From the NCBI RefSeq assembly GCF_903642095.1, contig NZ_CAHJWD020000080.1, positions 1 to 5,741 on the forward strand: a stretch of DNA of 5,741 nt, written 5' to 3'. The notes below the pieces were generated by a model. That model ran no database searches and was not told the DNA's origin. It saw nothing but the letters and a program-made list of their open reading frames with translations. This stretch comes from Bathymodiolus brooksi thiotrophic gill symbiont (lineage in GTDB: Bacteria; Pseudomonadota; Gammaproteobacteria; PS1; Pseudothioglobaceae). Position 1 is the first letter of the stretch. Each line of letters begins with the position of its first letter. The position numbers and the translations under genes are program-made. Shown one piece after another: positions 1-3,989 of this stretch.

Positions 1-591
1 AAAATCAATCACACTAGGGCCGATTAACTGAATTTTTTGGAAACTTTTGTCTCTAACGCCTTGCACTACTTGGTAAAAATCAAGATATTCGCTTACTGAA
101 AAAAAGCCCCATTTGGTGCGATTAATGGCATTAGCAATTTGATACTCATTGGCAATTGATTGAAATTTGTCAAAAATAATTTCAATGTCTTGTTTTAAAA
201 GTGCTAAATCTTCAATGTGTTCCCTGTTCTGCAAAATATTGATAACAAATTTTTTATCACCAAAGCCTTTGGCAAATGCTACATATTCGTCTATTTTTTC
301 CATTTCCCAAAGTGGCATTCTAATGATTAAATGTTGAACGCCTAATTCTTTGACCAATGCGTATTGCGCTACACCTTTGTCTAAATTTACACCAATGCCA
401 ATTTGCATATTCGTTTTTGGAAAACGCATGACAAATTGCCAAAGGAATGTTATCGGAAAAACCAAACAAAATAGCAAAAACATATTTAAATATTCAAGAA
501 GATACGGTTTCTTTTTTTCTTTTTTAAAGGCTTTATCTGTAATGATATAAGGCTGATCAGAATGGCAATCCCATTTAAAAATATTATTCAT
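1..591 (-). CDS. Membrane-anchored TIM-barrel glycoside-hydrolase-like protein (N-terminal 197 residues, 3' end outside window)
   Basis: The frame reads without a stop from ATG at 591 to the window edge, so only the N-terminal 197 residues are visible. Residues 1-30 are polar and lysine-rich (cytoplasmic). Residues 31-54 form one hydrophobic segment (LLEYLNMFLLFCLVF...), a signal anchor. From residue 62 the chain alternates beta/alpha as in a (beta/alpha)8 barrel: MQIGIGVNL, LGVQHLIIRMPLW, KKFVINIL, then QIANAINRTKWGFF (151-164) and IQLIGPSVIDF (187-197). This resembles the barrels of clan-A-type glycosidases, but I cannot name the family. The usual Asn-Glu acid/base motif is not evident; Asn-Ala stands in the NAINR segment. 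An in-frame TAA only seven codons upstream (610-612), with no other start codon between, fixes the ATG. A GAGG sequence (604-607) lies 12 nt upstream, a long spacing. The gene follows the sulfatase gene by 58 bp with no terminator, suggesting one transcript. Coding call is firm; enzymatic function is tentative. Confidence 0.72.
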   Translation of the reverse strand, partial: MNNIFKWDCHSDQPYIITDKAFKKEKKKPYLLEYLNMFLLFCLVFPITFLWQFVMRFPKTNMQIGIGVNLDKGVAQYALVKELGVQHLIIRMPLWEMEKIDEYVAFAKGFGDKKFVINILQNREHIEDLALLKQDIEIIFDKFQSIANEYQIANAINRTKWGFFSVSEYLDFYQVVQGVRDKSFQKIQLIGPSVIDF

Positions 592-649
592 ATTATGTAA
601 AAGCCTCGTTTAGTTTATTTTTTTTAAAATGGCAATAATATTCTTTAGA

Positions 650-2485
650 CTATTTATTTATGGTGTTGAATAGCAAATTTTGGTAGTAAGAAGTAAAGGA
701 CAGTGCATGATTTTTTAAATCTTCGTGTTTATTTTCGCATTTAACAGCTTGTTTTTGTAAAATATTTAACTTAAAACATAAAAAATCACCTGTTTGAATA
801 TTGATTTCAACAATGTCTTCTGCCTCAACCCAGCCTAATACATTATTATGAAAATAGTCTGCAAAATAATAAGCATCTCTGAAAATTGATTTGCCACTAA
901 ACTGCGTCTTTGTATAATCACCAATAATCAAGTCGTAAAGGCTTGGTGCTATGTCTCTTTGCGACATAATAACATCTTTGTATTGTGCTGTTAATATATT
1001 GGGTGCATAAATTGCAAATGGAATTAAATAATTTTCCAAATTGTCTGAGATTCTGCTGCCTGTGTGGTCGGCAAATAAAACAAATATAGTGTTAGGGTAT
1101 TTGTTTTTAACTGCTTTTATAAAATACTCTAAAGAGAAATCAGAAAAACGATAAGTGTTAAGCATAGCATTTAAATCCTTATCGTTAGAAAAATGCTTAC
1201 TTGGAAATTCATCAGGCACAACTAAGTCATGTGTGGTTGCACCATTAATGCCAATCACAAAGGGTGATGACATTGATTGCATGCGTTTTAAGGCAAATTG
1301 ATACAAATCATAATCTTGCACGCCCCAATTATTTTTAGGATATTTAATATTTTCAATATCCCGTTTTCCAAATGAATCTACAAACCCAAGAGATTGAGCG
1401 AAACTTCCAACACCACTGGTTTCTTTACTTGTGCCTTGAAAAAAAGTACTGGAATAGCCAATTTGATTTAAATTATTCACAATAGAAGGGTGTTTTATGT
1501 TTTGTAATGGTGTCTTAGCAATCGTCCTTCCTAGGGGATTTTGCATGGAACTTAAGGCTGCAAACATCCCTTCCGAAGTTCGATGCCCGCCTGCAATCAT
1601 TGCCCTAGGTCGAATTGATTGTTTAAGAATGGTATCAAAATAAGGTGTGGTTGAACTTTGATAGCCATAAGACTGCATATATTTGGCACTCCAACTTTCT
1701 AAAAACAACATAACAACATTGGGTTTACTGGTCAAAATTGGCGTTTTAATCTTGGTATTTTTATCGGCATATAATGCCCCAAGAGATTGATTGATAATAT
1801 TTTGATTAACATTAGGAATGTGTAGCCGACGGATTGCCTTGTTTTTGTTGGTTAATGCAAAAACCACACTATATGACGCATTAAGTGCTAATATCGCCTG
1901 TTTGTTATTCGCAAGTTGCCCTGCTTGCCAAGGATTAAGTGGGATGCCCTGAACTGACATACCTCTGATGAAAAATATTGACATAAGTAAAAGTATCACC
2001 TTCTTTGGAATGTAATAGCGATTAAATTGAGTAACAATAACCGTCTTCCATTGGCTAAAGCCAACAATAAACACAGCAATACTTGAAATCAATGTTACCA
2101 ATGTTAGAAAAAAATGTTGCGAATAAGCAGTTAATAAAAGACTTTCCATATCCACAAAAATATCAAATATTTCGTAGCCTACATGTCTGCCTGCCTCTGA
2201 AAAATATAACATATCCCCTATTTGAATATTAACGATTAAAACCAAAAAAAGTGTTGATATGAACGCATAAACTTTTTTGTTAAAATCAAATATTGAGGAG
2301 ATAAAGGAGAATAATGCGGCAACAGAAAAATCAAATTTATATCCCCAAAAAATTGCATAAATAGAGGCTTGCCATGACAATTCTGAGAAATTATTGCGTA
2401 GATAAAAATAGAACAAAACTTTTGTAATGATAATGAATATCACATAAAGTGCCAACAGTTTGTAATATTGTTTGAATAGCGACAT
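650..2485 (-). CDS. LTA synthase family / phosphoglycerol-transferase-like sulfatase-fold membrane protein
   Basis: This is a complete 611-aa inner-membrane protein. Residues 1-180 hold about five hydrophobic segments (roughly 10-29, 40-66, 72-95, 124-146, 161-176). Residues 254-540 form a periplasmic sulfatase-type domain (alkaline phosphatase superfamily), as in LtaS and OpgB/MdoB. Visible motifs are NVVMLFLESWS with metal ligand Glu263; GGHRTSEG with the likely nucleophile Thr303; WGVQDYDLY around 387-395; ATTHD with His419; and FADHTGSR with Asp473-His474. Family members move phosphoglycerol or phosphoethanolamine groups from phospholipid to a glycan acceptor or act as related hydrolases. 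The Trp and Arg that bind glycerophosphate in staphylococcal LtaS are not evident at the matching place (GTSKETSGVG, 351-360), so the donor is uncertain. A cysteine-containing tail of about 70 residues follows the catalytic domain. The ATG at 2485 is chosen because the first membrane helix starts soon after; no good Shine-Dalgarno precedes it. It probably heads an operon with the barrel-protein gene ending at position 1 or beyond. The superfamily is clear; the substrate is unknown. Confidence 0.93.
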   Translation of the reverse strand: MSLFKQYYKLLALYVIFIIITKVLFYFYLRNNFSELSWQASIYAIFWGYKFDFSVAALFSFISSIFDFNKKVYAFISTLFLVLIVNIQIGDMLYFSEAGRHVGYEIFDIFVDMESLLLTAYSQHFFLTLVTLISSIAVFIVGFSQWKTVIVTQFNRYYIPKKVILLLMSIFFIRGMSVQGIPLNPWQAGQLANNKQAILALNASYSVVFALTNKNKAIRRLHIPNVNQNIINQSLGALYADKNTKIKTPILTSKPNVVMLFLESWSAKYMQSYGYQSSTTPYFDTILKQSIRPRAMIAGGHRTSEGMFAALSSMQNPLGRTIAKTPLQNIKHPSIVNNLNQIGYSSTFFQGTSKETSGVGSFAQSLGFVDSFGKRDIENIKYPKNNWGVQDYDLYQFALKRMQSMSSPFVIGINGATTHDLVVPDEFPSKHFSNDKDLNAMLNTYRFSDFSLEYFIKAVKNKYPNTIFVLFADHTGSRISDNLENYLIPFAIYAPNILTAQYKDVIMSQRDIAPSLYDLIIGDYTKTQFSGKSIFRDAYYFADYFHNNVLGWVEAEDIVEINIQTGDFLCFKLNILQKQAVKCENKHEDLKNHALSFTSYYQNLLFNTINK

Positions 2486-2515
2486 ACTTATTTTTTAAGA
2501 AATTTTAAAGGAGAT

Positions 2516-2524
2516 ATTTTAGCA
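2516..2524 (-). promoter_or_regulatory. Possible extended -10 promoter element for the sulfatase gene
   Basis: Read on the minus strand, this is TGC followed by TAAAAT, an extended -10 form of the sigma-70 type. It would start transcription about 25 nt upstream of the ATG at 2485. No convincing -35 hexamer is visible 17 nt upstream, which extended -10 promoters can tolerate. In DNA this AT-rich such matches also arise by chance, so this is only a candidate. Confidence 0.28.
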
Positions 2525-2606
2525 TTTCTTCTAAAAAATAATGACATTAAAAAGTGTAAAACCTTTGTATGAATAAACAATCACCAAGACTCTACTTTTC
2601 AATCAC

Positions 2607-2665
2607 TTAACAATTTCTTTAGCCTAGCCTTAGTTTTTCTAGGTAAGGTTTGAAGAAATCGTTAA
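2607..2665 (+). other. Hairpin at the IS left end, overlapping the transposase start
   Basis: The 5' arm beginning TTAACAATTTCTT (2607-2619) pairs with GAAGAAATCGTTAA (2652-2665) with one A-C mismatch. Inner stem pairing continues (AGCCTAGCC with AGGTAAGG) up to a TTTTT loop at 2634-2638. The same fold exists in the MITE at 3060-3120 with different bases but preserved pairing. The likely transposase start region (TTG at 2650) lies in the 3' arm. The fold could hide the start in read-through transcripts, as is known for some other insertion sequences; that role is inference. Confidence 0.5.
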
Positions 2666-2875
2666 TTTGGAAAAATTATCTAAAATTGTTTGGTTCGGTA
2701 AACTTCAAAAAAAACATCTGTCATTATCTGTATTTATATTGGAAGGTTGGTCGCCCCATGTTGCTAATAAATTTGGTTTACAAGTTTGGGGAATATAATT
2801 TATTGAGTAAACAAAGTATAGAATTGAGCAGTCATCAGTTAAAGATTTTGATCGTTAAAATAAGTTTTAAACAGG
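2650..2875 (+). pseudogene. IS5-type transposase N-terminal fragment, frameshifted and truncated
   Basis: The frame from TTG 2650 encodes SLIWKNYLKLF near its start and GRPMLLINLVYKFGEYNLLS about 35 residues in. The latter resembles the N-terminal InsH/DUF772-type region of IS5-family transposases, where a GRP-x-hydrophobic helix is followed by a tyrosine/leucine-rich 'nLS' motif. After SKQSI the frame seems to shift: a second frame beginning at 2823 gives IEQSSVKDFDR and a stop, which fits the expected continuation better than the open frame does. No catalytic DDE region is present, since the gene ends at the IS end at 2876. It cannot encode an active transposase. The family call is from motif appearance only. 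Confidence 0.5.
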
Positions 2876-2895
2876 GAGACCTTTGCATAAATAAT
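2876..2895 (+). repeat. Solitary IS/MITE terminal repeat
   Basis: GAGACCTTTGCATAAATA is identical over 18 bp to the left end of the MITE at 3009. It points the same way, so the interior would lie to the right. The sequence after it (2896 onward) matches neither the left nor the right interior of that MITE, and no partner end with matching target duplication is visible. It may be the remaining end of a third related element that inserted into, and truncated, the IS at 2559-2875. Confidence 0.6.
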
Positions 2896-2962
2896 AAACT
2901 CGTTTCCGCATAACATAGGAACAAGGTAAAAAGTGTAGTGGTTTTGTGGTATTTTAGGCGAA

Positions 2963-2990
2963 AAAAAACCACCCTAAAAGGTGGTTTTTT
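2963..2990. terminator. Bidirectional intrinsic terminator
   Basis: AAAAAACCACC (2963-2973) pairs perfectly with GGTGGTTTTTT (2980-2990) around a 6-nt loop. Read on the minus strand the stem is followed by eight T's; on the plus strand by six. On the minus strand it would end transcripts of the RTX gene, whose stop codon is at 3186-3188. It is separated from that stop by the MITE at 3009-3170. Confidence 0.85.
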
Positions 2991-3008
2991 ATTTACTAAA
3001 GGCTAGTA

Positions 3009-3028
3009 GAGACCTTTGCATAAATATG
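3009..3028 (+). repeat. MITE left terminal inverted repeat
   Basis: This 20-bp arm is perfectly complementary to 3151-3170. The complementarity can be extended by two outer bases (TA), but then no target duplication remains, so I place the boundary at G3009. Confidence 0.85.
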
Positions 3029-3059
3029 AATAATCATCAAAAATCCACTTTTTACCAAC

Positions 3060-3120
3060 TTGGTAATTTTTTTAAACCCAGCTTTAGCCTTGCTAGGGCA
3101 GAGTTTAAAAAAAATACCAA
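3060..3120 (+). other. Central hairpin of the MITE, equivalent to the IS left-end hairpin
   Basis: TTGGTA plus a T-run (3060-3073) pairs with an A-run plus TACCAA (3107-3120). AAAC pairs with GTTT, and the inner stem closes with TAGC/GCTA around a CTT loop at 3089-3091. It is positionally equivalent to the hairpin at 2607-2665, and base pairs differ in a compensating way. Confidence 0.6.
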
Positions 3121-3150
3121 TTTGACAAAAATTGAATTCTGCTAATCATC

Positions 3151-3170
3151 CATATTTATGCAAAGGTCTC
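3151..3170 (-). repeat. MITE right terminal inverted repeat
   Basis: This is the perfect complement of 3009-3028, followed by TAGTA, which also precedes the left end. It lies 15 bp from the stop codon of the RTX gene. Confidence 0.85.
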
Positions 3171-3185
3171 TAGTAGAAAAACACA

Positions 3186-3989
3186 CTACGATAAGATATA
3201 TTCACTAAGTGTGTTATCAGAAAGTGCATTAACAAGCTCAGTTTGAGCGGTAGCATCGGCTACAGTGAAATTAATAAGCACATTTGAATTGGTTCCATTT
3301 ACATTGCCACCGCTATCACCCTGGGTTTTAATATAAAGCATAACATTAGTGGTAACACTAGCGTCAGCTTCAGCATGGATATAGTTAGCTAAACTAGCTG
3401 AATCTGTAATATCACCACTCGCATATAATATGACATCAATAAGATTTAACTTGTCTGTTGTAACATCAAAGTCAGTAATGGTATCAGTATTAGCATCAGC
3501 ATCAGCTTTAAGGTCTCCAATAATATTTTCTTTACCGTAGTAAAAGATATCTGCACCCGCATTCCCTGTTAAAATATCTGCACCTGTGCCACCTCTTAAA
3601 GTATTTGCACCTGCACCTCCTGTTATGGTATCTGCACCCGTGCCACCTACTAAGTTACTTATTGTGGCACTTGATAAGGCATTACCCCCATTTAAGGTGA
3701 GAGCATTAGTGGATTGAGTTGAGATATTACCCGTAGTATCAATAATATAAAGATGATATTGACCTGCTTCTAAACCTGAGGTTGAGAGGTTTGTAAGGGT
3801 GTTAGCTGAAATTTCTGTTTTAATGGCTGTATTGGCAGTAATATCAGACACATAATTATCAAATATATCTAGGCTTTGACTGGTTAGATCAAGGGTGTCT
3901 TTAAATAAATAAGCAGTGCCAGTCTCATTACTTTTAATCTCAATATCAGCTGATATTAAAGCTGCTGTTTCTTCCATGGTTGCGATTGG
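3186..3989 (-). repeat. Duplicated C-terminal module, copy B
   Basis: This encodes visible residues 585-851 (from PIATMEE to the C-terminus). It contains an Ig-like domain, four RTX nonapeptides and the terminal domain DTITDFDVTTDKLNLIDVI through EYIL. The terminal domain matches copy A at about two-thirds of residues by hand count; the Ig-like part is more diverged. The copy is about 804 bp, nearly the same size as copy A. Confidence 0.85.

Larger units (their letters stand above)
2559..2875 (+). mobile_element. Decayed left part of an IS5-type insertion sequence
   Basis: The start (ACCTTTGTATGAATAA at 2561-2576) is a degenerate version of the GAGACCTTTGCATAAAT end seen intact at 2876 and 3009. 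From there to about 2678 the sequence aligns with the left 125 bp of the MITE at 3009-3133. A 42-bp ungapped stretch (from 2579) matches at 30 of 42 positions by my hand count. It then continues into a transposase-like reading frame. No right end in the expected opposite orientation follows; homology stops at an IS end at 2876. The element is therefore truncated and old. The IS5 assignment rests on the style of the terminal repeat and the GRP motif of the protein fragment. Confidence 0.6.
3009..3170 (+). mobile_element. 162-bp MITE derived from an IS5-type element
   Basis: The ends are a perfect 20-bp inverted repeat, GAGACCTTTGCATAAATATG at 3009-3028 and its complement at 3151-3170. They are flanked by a direct TAGTA on both sides (3004-3008 and 3171-3175), a likely target duplication. 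Positions 3009-3133 align with the left end of the IS remnant at 2559-2678, including the first transposase codons. Here those codons read IPI then TGA, where the remnant has LIW. The last 37 bp are an IS right end. The element therefore looks like an internal-deletion derivative mobilised in trans by a related transposase. Beyond the terminal repeats the two arms remain roughly complementary to the centre, so it can fold into one long hairpin. Confidence 0.85.
2486..3185. other. Gene-free stretch between the sulfatase gene and the RTX gene, filled with IS debris
   Basis: No intact gene lies in these 700 bp. From left to right it contains the sulfatase leader with a possible promoter, a decayed IS left end with transposase fragment (2559-2875), a solitary IS terminal repeat (2876-2895), about 65 bp in which I recognise nothing (2896-2960), a bidirectional terminator (2963-2990) and a MITE (3009-3170). 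A free-standing frame of 87 codons starts at a TTG at 2650. It is explained by the transposase remnant plus read-through into the neighbouring IS end. Confidence 0.7.

Noticed and set aside
2507..2513. AAAGGAG on the plus strand as a ribosome binding site
   Set aside because: No start codon with a meaningful reading frame follows at suitable distance on that strand.
2921..2930. ACAAGGTAA resembling the 3' region of 16S rRNA
   Set aside because: Only nine bases match and the surrounding sequence has no rRNA similarity.
2548..2937. 11-bp direct repeat TAAAAAGTGTA at 2548-2558 and 2927-2937, bracketing the IS remnant
   Set aside because: It is too long for the 3-5 bp target duplication expected of this IS type, does not abut both element ends, and an AT-rich 11-mer can recur by chance over this distance.
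2938..2990. Possible antiterminator: GTGGTTTT (2938-2945) could pair with AAAACCAC (2965-2972) in competition with the terminator stem
   Set aside because: It would act only in plus-strand transcripts, and no plus-strand gene follows. On the minus strand the terminator forms first. The short low-complexity match is probably chance.
2876..3170. A single larger element from the solitary end at 2876 to the MITE right end at 3170
   Set aside because: The flanks (ACAGG and TAGTA) show no target duplication, whereas 3009-3170 has a matching TAGTA on both sides. The interior would also contain the terminator and another IS end.
3546..3653. Regular short repeats suggesting a CRISPR array
   Set aside because: The 27-bp period is in frame and encodes RTX nonapeptides with no unique spacers.
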